From NCBI GenBank assembly GCA_041746735.1, contig JBGTGP010000024.1, positions 58,694 to 122,693 on the forward strand: 64,000 bases of DNA, given 5' to 3'. Below are positions 43,745-52,761 of this stretch, in pieces (positions within the stretch are counted from its first letter, which is position 1; every line of letters starts with the position of its first letter). Origin of the DNA: Opimibacter sp041746735. GTDB lineage: Bacteria; Bacteroidota; Bacteroidia; Chitinophagales; Saprospiraceae. Under the pieces are notes generated by a model. It was not told the origin of the DNA. It saw only the letters and a list, made by a program, of their open reading frames with translations, and searched no databases. The position numbers were made by a program, and so were the translations under genes.

Positions 43745-44125
43745 TTAGTTGAGTTTTGCTTTCCGTGATGCTGCATGGCGATCATATTTGACCACCAGAT
43801 GGATCCAGATCGATCGGCTAAACCGTAAATTCCATAGGAACAGCAAAGCCAGGACACCCAGAAGGATGGCGAAAGCAAAATCAACAGAAAGTTTAAAATA
43901 GAAGACCAACAGTCCGGTAAGACCAAGGCTGAAAAAAGCTATAAAAACATAGGAGATAAACATCGCGCCAAAATAAAATCCCGGCTCGGGTTCAAATTTC
44001 TGCCCACACACGGAGCATTTCTTGTTCATCCGCAGAGGCGAAAGGATTTTCATAGGGGTTTCAAACATTTCACCTTGCCTGCATTTTGGGCAGGTCATGC
44101 GGAATATGCTACTCATCCGGCTCAT
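43745..44125 (-). CDS. DUF983 membrane protein with zinc ribbon
   Basis: A 126-residue DUF983-type protein. An N-terminal zinc ribbon (CPKCRQGEMF at residues ~12-21, then CSVCGQKFEPEPGFYFGAMF) is followed by two hydrophobic helices (residues ~55-77 and ~85-103, including VFIAFFSLGLTGLLVFYF and AFAILLGVLALLFLW) and a short basic tail. The GFYFGAMFISY segment is the hallmark of the family. Three nearby Met codons (residues 1, 4 and 10) are candidate starts. The promoter box lies 4 nt before the first, so translation probably begins at or just after the transcript's 5' end. Function unknown. Confidence 0.85.
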   Translation of the reverse strand: MSRMSSIFRMTCPKCRQGEMFETPMKILSPLRMNKKCSVCGQKFEPEPGFYFGAMFISYVFIAFFSLGLTGLLVFYFKLSVDFAFAILLGVLALLFLWNLRFSRSIWIHLVVKYDRHAASRKAKLN

Positions 44126-44129
44126 GCGA

Positions 44130-44137
44130 CAAAGATA
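44130..44137 (-). promoter_or_regulatory. TAnnTTTG -7 box, 4 nt before ATG
   Basis: On the minus strand TATCTTTG, then TCGC, then the ATG of the DUF983 gene at 44125. Exact consensus; predicts a leaderless transcript. Confidence 0.6.
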
Positions 44138-44200
44138 GAGCTATCCTCACGATCTAATTTGTAATAAAAAGTTATGTAAGAAGTCCTGGAATACAATGGA

Positions 44201-46819
44201 CTACTTTTTGAAACCGATGCTTTGTCGTTGAGGCTGGCGTAGACTTTTCTCCCGGTTAAAATCCCTGACATCCTCATATGTAATCAGGTTGGGTTGGCTG
44301 CGGGCTTCGAGGCCGGATTTGGCCAGACGCAGATTTTGATTTTTGATAATGTCCTGGATCACCTGACGAATCGTTCTGGCATTGCCAAAATATTTATCCC
44401 GGTAATCATACAGGAAGGTAAAATAGGCGGTAAGATGTTCAAGCGCCTTGGGTGTGATTCGCATGTCCTGGGTCTGGATCATGCTGACCGCGATAGCATT
44501 CAACTCTTCCGGGCTATAATCTTCAAACCGGAGCACTTTATCAAAGCGTGAACTCAAACCCGGATTGGCTTTGAGGAACGCCTCCATATTGTCCGGATAT
44601 CCGGCCGCGAATACAAAGAACTGGCCCCGTTTATCTTCCATTCTTTTTAGAATGGTCTGGATCACTTCATTTCCGAAATCATGGGAGTTGGCACCAGCGG
44701 AGGTCAGGGCATAGGCTTCGTCGATAAAAAGGACGCCTCCCATGGCTTCATCTATCTTTTCAGCCGTTTTGAGAGCCGTCTGACCAACGTAGCCTGCCAC
44801 CAGACCTTGCCGGTCGGTTTCCACCATATGCCCGCGTTCGAGAATGCCTAACGCCTTATAAATACGGGTCAGGATTCGGGCTACTGTGGTTTTCCCGGTG
44901 CCCGGATTCCCAATAAACACCGTATGCATATAGAACTTGTTCAAGACACTCCGGCCGGCCATCTGGTGGTACCGTACAATATCGACCATCTCCCCAATTT
45001 GCTGTTTGACAGTTTGGAGACCGATAAGATCATCCAATTCACTCAATGCCATTTCCAGTAATTTTTCATCCACAGGTATTGCGGGAATGGCAGATGTCTT
45101 TAATTGTTGAATTTGCTCAATATCCTGCGGCAGGATCAGGGAAAGTTCTTCTCTGGACATCGTATTGTCGCCGGATTGTCGCATGATTCGGAGTCCAAGG
45201 GATACTTTCGCCTTCTCGATGAGATCATTGACAAACCGGGCGTTACCAAAGGAACGATCTCTATTGCGATAGGCTTCGGTAATGATCTCATCTACCATAC
45301 GCTTGGCCCCAGCAGACAGAAGAACCTCTTTCTCACTACAGGCATACTGAGCTATGGAAGAGAGGTCCTGCGGCAGGTAGTCCTGAAAAAGGTAATGAAT
45401 CTTAAACCTCGATTTCAGCCCGGGATTGGAATCCAGGAAATACTTCATTTCTTTGGGATATCCGGCTACAATGACCGCGACATCGCCCTGTCCGTTTGAC
45501 ATTTCCTTGACCAGGATTTCGATAACCTCCCTTCCAAAATCTTTGGTATCATCATTAGCCCTCGCCAGACTATAGGCTTCGTCAATAAAGAGCACACCTC
45601 CACGCGCTTTCTCAATAGCCTCCTTGGTTTTAGGTGCGGTTTGTCCGATATACTCACCGACCAGATCCACCCGATCCACCTGATGCACATGACCTTTAGA
45701 AAGCAATCCCATGTTCTTGTATAACCGGCCCATCATGCCCGCCACCGTCGTCTTTCCGGTGCCTGGATTACCTACAAATACTGAATGAATGTTGATATCC
45801 TGTCGTTCTGAAAAGCCCAATTCTTTGCGCAGCTGCAGAAACCGGAGATACTGGGCATGTTCATATACCTGCCGTTTGACTTCGGGTAACCCGATCATCA
45901 CATTGAGTTCGGCCATCACCTCTTCCAGTGTTTGCTCCCGGGGTTCGTCTGTGTTAAATTTGGCTGGCCGATAATCGGGCAACAAAACCTGACTGTGCCC
46001 TTCGACAAAGTCCTCTCCTACTTCAAATGGCACCACCGCCACCAGACGGTCCATGAATACCACTTCTGCCGTGTACTTACCTCTTCGCCAGGAGCCCTTG
46101 ACATTCGAGCCCCAACCCGCTGTTACCTTGACTTTTTCATCGCCTTTTTTTATGGTTTGAAGCCGGGTCACCTGGCCCTTCAACTCACGGGCTTCATTAT
46201 AAAACTTCGTAAACAATTCACATTGCCAGGCATCCTGGATCTGTAAATTCTGAAAGATCACTTCGGAGTAGATGTAGCGGGTTTCGGCACTTGAAAAAGC
46301 AACGTAATACTGGCGGTCATCTTCACCGACATCATCGTACTGACCCTCATACAGCCGAAGGGATTGGAGCGCCAGGTAGCGGGGCTGACCATTGACACTG
46401 GTATCGCTTTCTTCGATATAGAAATATTTCGAACCCACCTTTTCATTATCAATATACGCTTCCCAGCAATAGGCCCCTTTTTTCCAGAATGAACCTTCCT
46501 TTTTATTGCCCCAGCCTTCCCGTATATAGATGATATTGTCGTACTTACTGACGTTACGTCGGATTTGAAGCCTGCACAATTCTTTGCCAGCCCGTTTCAT
46601 AGACAAACACCGGAGCGTCACCTCCACATCCCAGTTTTGCAAATCAAAGTACTTATTGTAAAAGGACAACTCAGCATAGACATACGAAGCTTCCAAACGG
46701 TCATAGACCTGACGGTACTTTTTCTTGTTGTCCGCCAGCCATTCCGTAGAAGCGTATGCCTTCAGTTCTTTAAATTTATAGGTCCTGGATTCAGGGTAGG
46801 ATTGTGTCGTCTCTTCCAT
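44201..46819 (-). CDS. Double AAA+ ATPase (CbbX/SpoVK-like) with duplicated N-terminal beta domain
   Basis: An 872-residue protein. Residues ~10-155 and ~165-290 are two copies of the same beta-rich module. The match is seen in YVYAELSFYN...GWGNKKEGSFWKKGAY and IYSEVIFQN...GWGSNVKGSWRRGKY, each ending in a VxxxxFxVxE-type strand. Then come two AAA+ domains of the CbxX/SpoVK/EccA type: Walker A GNPGTGKTTVA at ~345 and again at ~638; Walker B GGVLFIDEAYSL and GGVLFIDEAYAL; sensor motifs in SRFKIHYLF and SRFDKVLRF. Such hexameric ATPases remodel protein complexes. The N-terminal pair probably recognises substrate. It is a lone gene, divergent from ubiA. Function unknown. Confidence 0.8.
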   Translation of the reverse strand: MEETTQSYPESRTYKFKELKAYASTEWLADNKKKYRQVYDRLEASYVYAELSFYNKYFDLQNWDVEVTLRCLSMKRAGKELCRLQIRRNVSKYDNIIYIREGWGNKKEGSFWKKGAYCWEAYIDNEKVGSKYFYIEESDTSVNGQPRYLALQSLRLYEGQYDDVGEDDRQYYVAFSSAETRYIYSEVIFQNLQIQDAWQCELFTKFYNEARELKGQVTRLQTIKKGDEKVKVTAGWGSNVKGSWRRGKYTAEVVFMDRLVAVVPFEVGEDFVEGHSQVLLPDYRPAKFNTDEPREQTLEEVMAELNVMIGLPEVKRQVYEHAQYLRFLQLRKELGFSERQDINIHSVFVGNPGTGKTTVAGMMGRLYKNMGLLSKGHVHQVDRVDLVGEYIGQTAPKTKEAIEKARGGVLFIDEAYSLARANDDTKDFGREVIEILVKEMSNGQGDVAVIVAGYPKEMKYFLDSNPGLKSRFKIHYLFQDYLPQDLSSIAQYACSEKEVLLSAGAKRMVDEIITEAYRNRDRSFGNARFVNDLIEKAKVSLGLRIMRQSGDNTMSREELSLILPQDIEQIQQLKTSAIPAIPVDEKLLEMALSELDDLIGLQTVKQQIGEMVDIVRYHQMAGRSVLNKFYMHTVFIGNPGTGKTTVARILTRIYKALGILERGHMVETDRQGLVAGYVGQTALKTAEKIDEAMGGVLFIDEAYALTSAGANSHDFGNEVIQTILKRMEDKRGQFFVFAAGYPDNMEAFLKANPGLSSRFDKVLRFEDYSPEELNAIAVSMIQTQDMRITPKALEHLTAYFTFLYDYRDKYFGNARTIRQVIQDIIKNQNLRLAKSGLEARSQPNLITYEDVRDFNREKSLRQPQRQSIGFKK

Positions 46820-46945
46820 ATATCCTTCTAAAATTAGGTGGTTCGAAGATCAATTCCAAATGAATGCAAAAATTTACTTCAGAAGCAGGGTACTTTACTC
46901 CCATTTCGATAGACAGAATCCGCTTATATTGAGAACCGGAATACG

Positions 46946-47812
46946 ATGACCCTGACGCTACTTCGCATACTCCGTTGGCCCAACCTGCTGATTGTGGCAT
47001 GGGTACAGGCCATCGTGTACTTCACCCTCCTGGACCTGTCCGTTTCGGTGGTCAAAATAGAGGATCTGATTCTGCTGATACTGATTACTGTACTGCTGTC
47101 AGCCGGCGGATATGTCATCAATGATTATTACGATACCACGACCGACCAGATCAACCGACCGCGTCGCTGGATTGCCGGCAATACATGGTCGCTTTCTTCT
47201 GTACATGCGCTGTACATCGTGCTGCTGATGGCGGGAGGACTACTATCTGTATGGCTTGCTTTTCGCCTGGATCTTACCCCCTATATTTTTCTCTATCCCG
47301 CAGCTGCCGCTGGTTTGTGGTATTATTCGTATGGCCTTAAATGCAGACCTATCATCGGAAATATCTGGGTCTCATTGTTTTGTGCAGGCGTCATCCTGAT
47401 AGTACCGTTGCCTGACCTTCTTCATTCGGACATGCCTGATTCGGTGCCCTCCCTCTGGGTGTATGCAGCGTTTGCATTCCTGGCTACCTGGTACCGGGAA
47501 ATGATCAAAGACCTTGAGGATATCACTGGTGACCGGCATGCCGGATGTGATACTTTTGTGGTCAGGTATGGATTCAGGGCCGGTGTTATTTTTTCAGTCA
47601 TGTTGGGGCTGCTTCTCGGTGCGGCCTTGGTGGCCTGGTGGAGTCTGCAAGCGCTTTTATGGCCAAAAGTGATTCTCCTGCTCCTTTTGGGATGTGTGTT
47701 GTATACCCTCTATCTACTGATCACCAAAAGCGATCGTACGGCCTGCCGGCAGGCCTCTCAGATCATGAAAGGGGTCATGCTGGCGGGGACTTTAGTATTA
47801 TTGCTTCAATGA
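46946..47812 (+). CDS. UbiA-family prenyltransferase
   Basis: A 288-residue membrane prenyltransferase with eight or nine predicted TM helices. The first Asp-rich motif is NDYYDTTTDQINRPRR at residues ~59-74, and the second is the REMIKDLEDITGDRHAG stretch near residue 188. Both are needed for Mg-diphosphate binding in UbiA enzymes. The NRPRRWIAG form is that of the archaeal-type geranylgeranylglycerophosphate or (homo)menaquinone/heme branch found in Bacteroidota; the exact acceptor cannot be told from sequence. Its stop overlaps the acs start in an ATGA, so the two are translationally coupled. A weak -7-like TATATTGA lies upstream. Confidence 0.82.
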   Translation: MTLTLLRILRWPNLLIVAWVQAIVYFTLLDLSVSVVKIEDLILLILITVLLSAGGYVINDYYDTTTDQINRPRRWIAGNTWSLSSVHALYIVLLMAGGLLSVWLAFRLDLTPYIFLYPAAAAGLWYYSYGLKCRPIIGNIWVSLFCAGVILIVPLPDLLHSDMPDSVPSLWVYAAFAFLATWYREMIKDLEDITGDRHAGCDTFVVRYGFRAGVIFSVMLGLLLGAALVAWWSLQALLWPKVILLLLLGCVLYTLYLLITKSDRTACRQASQIMKGVMLAGTLVLLLQ

Positions 47813-49737
47813 ATCCATACACCCTACACATGACCTCCCGTATCCGGTCCCTGAAGGCGTATCAGGAAATGTATAAACGTAGTGTGGAAGATCCTGCATC
47901 CTTTTGGGGTCAACAGGCAGACGACTTTTATTGGTATGCCCGATGGCATGAGGTGGTTGAACCTGACTTCATCGGAGGCCATTCCAAATGGTTTACCGGT
48001 GGGAAAACGAACATCACGGTCAATGCCCTGGACCGGCATCTTGCTCTGCAGGGCGATATGACGGCTATTCTTTGGGAACCCAATGATCCTAATCTGCCAT
48101 CACGCCTGTTAACCTATTCTCAACTGTACCAAGAAGTTTGCCGCTTTGCCAATGGCATGCGACGTGAAGGTGTAGGTAAAGGGGATCGCGTCTGCCTCTA
48201 TATGCCGATGGTGCCGGAATTGGTCATCAGTATGCTGGCTTGTGCCCGGATCGGAGCTATTCACAGTGTAGTCTTCGCAGGTTTTTCCGCTACCTCTCTT
48301 GCAGAGCGTATAAAGGATGCAACCTGTAAAATGGTGATATGCTCCGACTTCAATACAAGAGGGACAAAATCCATACCCGTCAAGGCTGTCGTTGATGAAG
48401 CGCTAAATCTTGGCTGTCCAAGTGTTGAAAAAGTGATTGTTCACGTCCACACGCATGAATCTGTACCCATGGTTACAGGGAGGGATATCCTATGGTCCGC
48501 CCTGAGCGAAGGCCAGCCCGATTCTTGTGCACCAGAGGTAATGGATAGTGAAGACCCGCTGTTCATCCTATATACGTCCGGCTCTACCGGCAAACCAAAA
48601 GGGGTGGTGCATACCTGCGGAGGCTACATGGTTTATGCGGGTTTTACGTTTGCGAATGTATTTCAGTATAATTTGGGTGATGTGTTTTGGTGCACCGCAG
48701 ATATAGGCTGGATTACCGGGCATAGTTATCTGGTCTATGGACCCTTACTTTCGGGAGCAACCAGCCTGATGTTTGAAGGTATACCCACGTATCCCACACC
48801 GGCCAGATTGTGGGAGATCTGTGAGAAACACAGCGTGAATATATTTTATACGGCCCCGACTGCGATCCGATCGCTGATGTCTGCCGGAGATGCCTACACA
48901 GAAGGACATGATCTTTCGTCCATCAGGGTCTTGGGGTCAGTGGGTGAACCAATCAATGAAGAAGCGTGGCATTGGTATTTTGAAAAAATAGGAAAAAGAA
49001 AAGCCCCGGTCATAGACACCTGGTGGCAGACGGAGACTGGTGGGATTATGATCACGCCTTTACCGGGTATAACGGATACAAAGCCTTGTCATGCCTCATA
49101 TCCGCTACCCGGAGTACAGCCCGTCCTGGTGGATGCGACAGGTCAGGAGATTCAGGGAAATAATGTTGAGGGGTTATTGTGCATCAGGTTTCCCTGGCCC
49201 TCGATTATCCGAACGACCTGGGGTGATCACGAACGATGCCGTCAGTCGTATTTCGGTGCTTTTCCCGGACTATATTTTACCGGAGACGGAGCCCGGCGTG
49301 ATGAGGAGGGCCGATACCGGATTATAGGACGTGTGGATGATGTCATCAATGTGAGCGGACACCGTATCGGAACCGCAGAGATAGAGAATGCCATTGACGA
49401 ACATGATAACATCATCGAAAGTGCCGTTGTCGGTTACCCCCATGCGATCAAAGGACAGGGAATCTTCGCCTACCTCATCGTCCTCCATCCGGTCGAAGAG
49501 GAAGCCATATTCAAAAATGAAATCAATGCTTTACTCACCAGGATGATTGGACCAATCGCCAAGGCTGATGAGATATTGATTGTCAGTGGTCTTCCCAAAA
49601 CCCGTTCAGGAAAGATCATGCGGCGTTTGCTCCGGAAAGTTGCGGAAAAAGACCTTACTCATCTCGGGGATACTTCTACCCTCCTGAATCCTGAGATTGT
49701 AGAAGAGATTATTCAAAAAGTAAATTTAAAATCATAA
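47809..49737 (+). CDS. acs: Acetyl-CoA synthetase
   Basis: A 642-residue AMP-forming acyl-CoA synthetase that activates acetate. Family motifs are the P-loop LFILYTSGSTGKPKGVVHT, WWQTETGG (substrate site), YFTGDGARRDEEGRY with GRVDDVINVSGHRIGT at the hinge, and the C-terminal PKTRSGKIMRR with the conserved Lys that is the acetylation site in the enterobacterial enzyme. The start ATG overlaps the stop of ubiA by 4 bp. The longer in-frame start (47638) lies inside ubiA and is rejected. It is followed 13 bp later by maf on the same strand. Length and motifs are complete. Confidence 0.95.
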   Translation: MNPYTLHMTSRIRSLKAYQEMYKRSVEDPASFWGQQADDFYWYARWHEVVEPDFIGGHSKWFTGGKTNITVNALDRHLALQGDMTAILWEPNDPNLPSRLLTYSQLYQEVCRFANGMRREGVGKGDRVCLYMPMVPELVISMLACARIGAIHSVVFAGFSATSLAERIKDATCKMVICSDFNTRGTKSIPVKAVVDEALNLGCPSVEKVIVHVHTHESVPMVTGRDILWSALSEGQPDSCAPEVMDSEDPLFILYTSGSTGKPKGVVHTCGGYMVYAGFTFANVFQYNLGDVFWCTADIGWITGHSYLVYGPLLSGATSLMFEGIPTYPTPARLWEICEKHSVNIFYTAPTAIRSLMSAGDAYTEGHDLSSIRVLGSVGEPINEEAWHWYFEKIGKRKAPVIDTWWQTETGGIMITPLPGITDTKPCHASYPLPGVQPVLVDATGQEIQGNNVEGLLCIRFPWPSIIRTTWGDHERCRQSYFGAFPGLYFTGDGARRDEEGRYRIIGRVDDVINVSGHRIGTAEIENAIDEHDNIIESAVVGYPHAIKGQGIFAYLIVLHPVEEEAIFKNEINALLTRMIGPIAKADEILIVSGLPKTRSGKIMRRLLRKVAEKDLTHLGDTSTLLNPEIVEEIIQKVNLKS

Positions 49738-49750
49738 CGCCACCATCCCT

Positions 49751-50329
49751 ATGATCATGGACCATCCGCCATTGTTTCTGGCCTCCAAGTCACCGCGTCG
49801 ACAGGAATTGCTGAGGGCAGCCGGATTTACCTTTGAGATACTTGATCTGGATGTTCCGGAGGATTTTCCTCCAGATATGGTGGTGGAAGAGATCCCGGAG
49901 TTTCTGGCCAGGAAAAAGGCAGAGAATGCCATTCCGCGCATCCCTGCAGAAAGTGTGGTCATCACGGCGGATAGCATTGTCGTCCTCGACAATATCGTTT
50001 TTGGAAAACCATCTACGCCTGAAGATGCTATACGCATGATCTCGACGCTAACAGGAAGGCAACATCTGGTCATCACCGGTGTCTTCATCGGCGGCCGTAA
50101 AAAAGGGATCAGCTTTGTTGACTATACTTCCGTATGGTTGGAACCCATGACACTGCGGGAAATTGAATACTATGTAACACACTTCCCACCATTGGATAAA
50201 GCAGGGGCCTATGGTATTCAGGACTGGATCGGATGGACCCGTGTATCCCGCCTAGAAGGTTCCTATGCCAATGTCATGGGCCTGCCGGTACACAAGGTCT
50301 ATGATGTTTTGAAATCCTGGAACGATTAA
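49751..50329 (+). CDS. maf: Maf-type nucleoside triphosphate pyrophosphatase
   Basis: A 192-residue Maf/YhdE-family pyrophosphatase that hydrolyses non-canonical or specific nucleotides (dTTP/UTP type). The N-terminal signature LASKSPRRQELL (residues ~10-21) and the ITADSIVVLD acidic motif near residue 75 are intact. The late KAGAYGIQDWIG block is the dTTP/UTP-subfamily form rather than the m7GTP form. Third gene of the ubiA-acs-maf unit, 13 bp after acs. Its stop overlaps that of prmA on the opposite strand by 4 bp. Confidence 0.92.
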   Translation: MIMDHPPLFLASKSPRRQELLRAAGFTFEILDLDVPEDFPPDMVVEEIPEFLARKKAENAIPRIPAESVVITADSIVVLDNIVFGKPSTPEDAIRMISTLTGRQHLVITGVFIGGRKKGISFVDYTSVWLEPMTLREIEYYVTHFPPLDKAGAYGIQDWIGWTRVSRLEGSYANVMGLPVHKVYDVLKSWND

Positions 50330-51174
50330 GATGGAGGCGATGACTGCTTCAGTGTGATTTGCAACCAATCATTCCGCTCCCGCATTTGAAGAACTTGAAG
50401 CGGAGCAAAAACAATATGATTTTCCATATAGCCCTTGTCGTACGTCATTATACCTGACAGCAATATATAGCCGCCCGGAGAAAGAATTTCTTTCAATCGG
50501 TCAAAATGAGCTGAAATGACGGTGACATTAATATTGGCCAAAATGATATCGAAATATTCATCCCCGATCAGGTCCAGCCCTCCTTCCAAAAAAGTACACA
50601 TCGGTTTGACATCATTGAGGACCGCATGTTCAGCACTATTTTCAATGGATTCAGGTTGAATATCAATACCTATGATTTCACGAGCACCTTCGAGTGCGGC
50701 TACAACAGAGAGTATGCCTGTACCACAACCAAAATCCAATACACGGCGGTCCATGAAATCAAGACCGGACATCGCTTGAAGCATCATATATGTTGTGGCA
50801 TGATGGCCTGTGCCAAACGCCATACGAGGCGCAATGACAACCTCATGCTTAAAGTTTTGATTCGGGGCCTGATGAAAATTCGCGCGGATATAACAGTAGT
50901 TATCCACCACCACCGGATTGAAGGAGCTCTCCCATACCGCGTTCCAGTTTTGATCCGGGACGGGCTCTAACTGGTAGTCTCGAAATCGAATACTTTTTTC
51001 GGCATCCATCGCTTCCAGCATATCCTGTGAAATGTCATGCTTCAGAATGTAACCTGTTATCTTGTTTGCTTCGTCGTAAAAGGATTCAAATGGCCAGTCG
51101 CTAAGTAAGGCCATCCAGATATCACTATCGTAGCCTTTCATATCGAACGTGATGGCAAAATATTCTGGTTTCAT
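50326..51174 (-). CDS. prmA: Ribosomal protein L11 methyltransferase
   Basis: A 282-residue SAM-dependent methyltransferase for ribosomal protein L11. The substrate-loop motif RMAFGTGHHATTYMMLQ precedes the SAM-binding VLDFGCGTGILSVVAA block. The LANINVTVI motif (NPP-like NIN) completes the catalytic core. The N-terminal ~100 residues are the L11-recognition domain, shorter than in E. coli as is usual in Bacteroidota. It starts inside folD's stop (4-bp overlap), so the two are coupled. The 3' end meets maf tail-to-tail. Confidence 0.92.
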   Translation of the reverse strand: MKPEYFAITFDMKGYDSDIWMALLSDWPFESFYDEANKITGYILKHDISQDMLEAMDAEKSIRFRDYQLEPVPDQNWNAVWESSFNPVVVDNYCYIRANFHQAPNQNFKHEVVIAPRMAFGTGHHATTYMMLQAMSGLDFMDRRVLDFGCGTGILSVVAALEGAREIIGIDIQPESIENSAEHAVLNDVKPMCTFLEGGLDLIGDEYFDIILANINVTVISAHFDRLKEILSPGGYILLSGIMTYDKGYMENHIVFAPLQVLQMRERNDWLQITLKQSSPPS

Positions 51175-52061
51175 ACTTGCCGCGGATAGATTTCACCCGT
51201 ATAGGCTTTCCAGGTATTGAGCAAAAGCGACGTCACGGTCATAGGACCAACACCACCTGGCACTGGCGTAATAAAACTGCACAAAGGAGCCACATGGTCA
51301 AAATCGACATCCCCAACCAGGCGAAAACCGGTCTTTCGTGTAGGATCATCTACCCTATTGATGCCAACATCAATCACGACAGCTCCGGGCTTTACCATGT
51401 CGGCCGTCAGGAAATTTGGCCGGCCCAAAGCGACGATCACGACATCAGCGGAAGAGGAGATTTCTTTAATGTTGGGTGTCCGGCTATGACAGAGGATCAC
51501 GGTAGCATCACCCGGTTTGGCCTTTCGGGACAACAGGATGGTGACGGGCGTTCCTACAATATTGCTGCGGCCGATGACACAGCAGGTTTTTCCGGAAATA
51601 TCAATGTTGTAACGTTCCAGCATTTGAAGTATTCCCATGGGGGTGGCCGGAAGATAACTGGGCATGCCCAATGTCATCAATCCAATATTCATCGGATGAA
51701 AACCATCGACATCCTTTTCCGGACGAATCGCCAATGTGATGTCCATCTCCCGGATATGTTCCGGCAATGGAAGTTGTACAATAAATCCATCGATCTCCGG
51801 ATCCTCATTGAGCATGGCGACAATATCCAGCAGACCTTGTTGTGAAATTTCAGAAGGTCGATGGATCAGCGTCGATTGAAAACCAGCATCAGAGCAACTG
51901 CGTACCTTATTTGTTACATACGAACGACTGGCAGGATGATCCCCGATCAGGACTGCTGCCAGATGAGGCGGTCGTCGCCCTCCTGCCACGGACTGATCCA
52001 CCTGTGTTTTGAGTTCAGCTTTGATCTGCTGTGCCAATAGATTTCCGTCAATAAGCTTCAT
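51171..52061 (-). CDS. folD: Methylenetetrahydrofolate dehydrogenase/cyclohydrolase
   Basis: A 296-residue FolD that interconverts 5,10-methylene- and 10-formyl-tetrahydrofolate using NADP. Motifs: SYVTNKVRSC with the catalytic Lys near residue 55, GFIVQLPLPEHI, VIGRSNIVGTP (Rossmann loop), and the signature PVPGGVGPMTV near the end. The length is standard. It is followed by prmA with a 4-bp overlap, and preceded by the PAP2 gene about 90 bp upstream on the same strand. It likely shares that gene's promoter, as no separate -7 box was found in the gap. Confidence 0.95.
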   Translation of the reverse strand: MKLIDGNLLAQQIKAELKTQVDQSVAGGRRPPHLAAVLIGDHPASRSYVTNKVRSCSDAGFQSTLIHRPSEISQQGLLDIVAMLNEDPEIDGFIVQLPLPEHIREMDITLAIRPEKDVDGFHPMNIGLMTLGMPSYLPATPMGILQMLERYNIDISGKTCCVIGRSNIVGTPVTILLSRKAKPGDATVILCHSRTPNIKEISSSADVVIVALGRPNFLTADMVKPGAVVIDVGINRVDDPTRKTGFRLVGDVDFDHVAPLCSFITPVPGGVGPMTVTSLLLNTWKAYTGEIYPRQV

Positions 52062-52150
52062 GTACAGAATTATATTTATGAAGTTGTGGTGTAAGTCTTT
52101 CAGCGCCCAAGGTACGGCAACTGAGTTGAGCGGATATCCCGGGAAGTGCT

Positions 52151-52717
52151 TTACCGGTCAGGAAATCCACTTCTGCAGAGAATTCCCATAGAACCTCCAA
52201 TAAGAATGCCGAGAAGGCCCCCACCCAGAACGTCCAGTGGATAATGGAGTCCAACATACACCTGCGCGAGTGAGACCATTGCGGCCCAGACCCACCACAG
52301 ATATTTCCAGCGGCGCATGTAGCGTCCAAAAACCATGATCAGAAAGGCTGCGAAACAAAAATGGTTGGCCGCATGTGATGAGGTGAAGCTGTATCCAATA
52401 CCGCATTCGACCCGCTGAATGACCTGAGGCTCCATCTGCAACTCATGACAGGGCCGGGGGCGCTTGACCTGAAACTTGATCAGCTTCGAACTGATCGTAT
52501 CAGAAGCAAATATGGAGATCGTAATAAAGAGCAATGTCTTCAGGCTGTGTCGAGAAGGCAGGTTGAGCAGTATCCAGGAGATCGCCAAAATGTAAAGTGG
52601 CAGCCAGACATATTTATTTCTCGCGGCGACAAGGATGACATCGAAGACCGGATGGCTCCAGCCATCGTTGATCCAATGCATGAGGGAGGTATCCCATTGA
52701 AGCAATGTCTCCATCAT
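52151..52717 (-). CDS. PAP2-superfamily phosphatase (undecaprenyl-diphosphatase-like)
   Basis: A 188-residue integral membrane phosphatase. The three PAP2 motifs are present: KFQVKRPRP (K..RP), then SSHAANHF (SGH-like, with Ser-His), then GLHYPLDVLGG (the R/H..D motif). Five or six TM helices. Short members with this pattern usually recycle undecaprenyl pyrophosphate or dephosphorylate lipids. It is first of the PAP2-folD-prmA unit. The promoter box is 4 nt before the first ATG (or 7 nt before the second at 52714), so its mRNA would have almost no leader. Confidence 0.85.
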   Translation of the reverse strand: MMETLLQWDTSLMHWINDGWSHPVFDVILVAARNKYVWLPLYILAISWILLNLPSRHSLKTLLFITISIFASDTISSKLIKFQVKRPRPCHELQMEPQVIQRVECGIGYSFTSSHAANHFCFAAFLIMVFGRYMRRWKYLWWVWAAMVSLAQVYVGLHYPLDVLGGGLLGILIGGSMGILCRSGFPDR

Positions 52718-52721
52718 CGCT

Positions 52722-52729
52722 CAAATGTA
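52722..52729 (-). promoter_or_regulatory. TAnnTTTG -7 box, 4 nt before ATG
   Basis: On the minus strand TACATTTG, then AGCG, then ATG at 52717. Exact consensus, with the same 4-nt spacing seen for the T9SS gene and the DUF983 gene. Confidence 0.6.
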
Positions 52730-52761
52730 TAGTTTTACAGCTCAAAATCAAGTATCTGATT

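Noticed and set aside
47638..47808. Longer in-frame start for acs inside ubiA
   Set aside because: The extra 57 residues are the shifted frame of the prenyltransferase; ATG 47809 gives the normal Acs length and an ATGA overlap.
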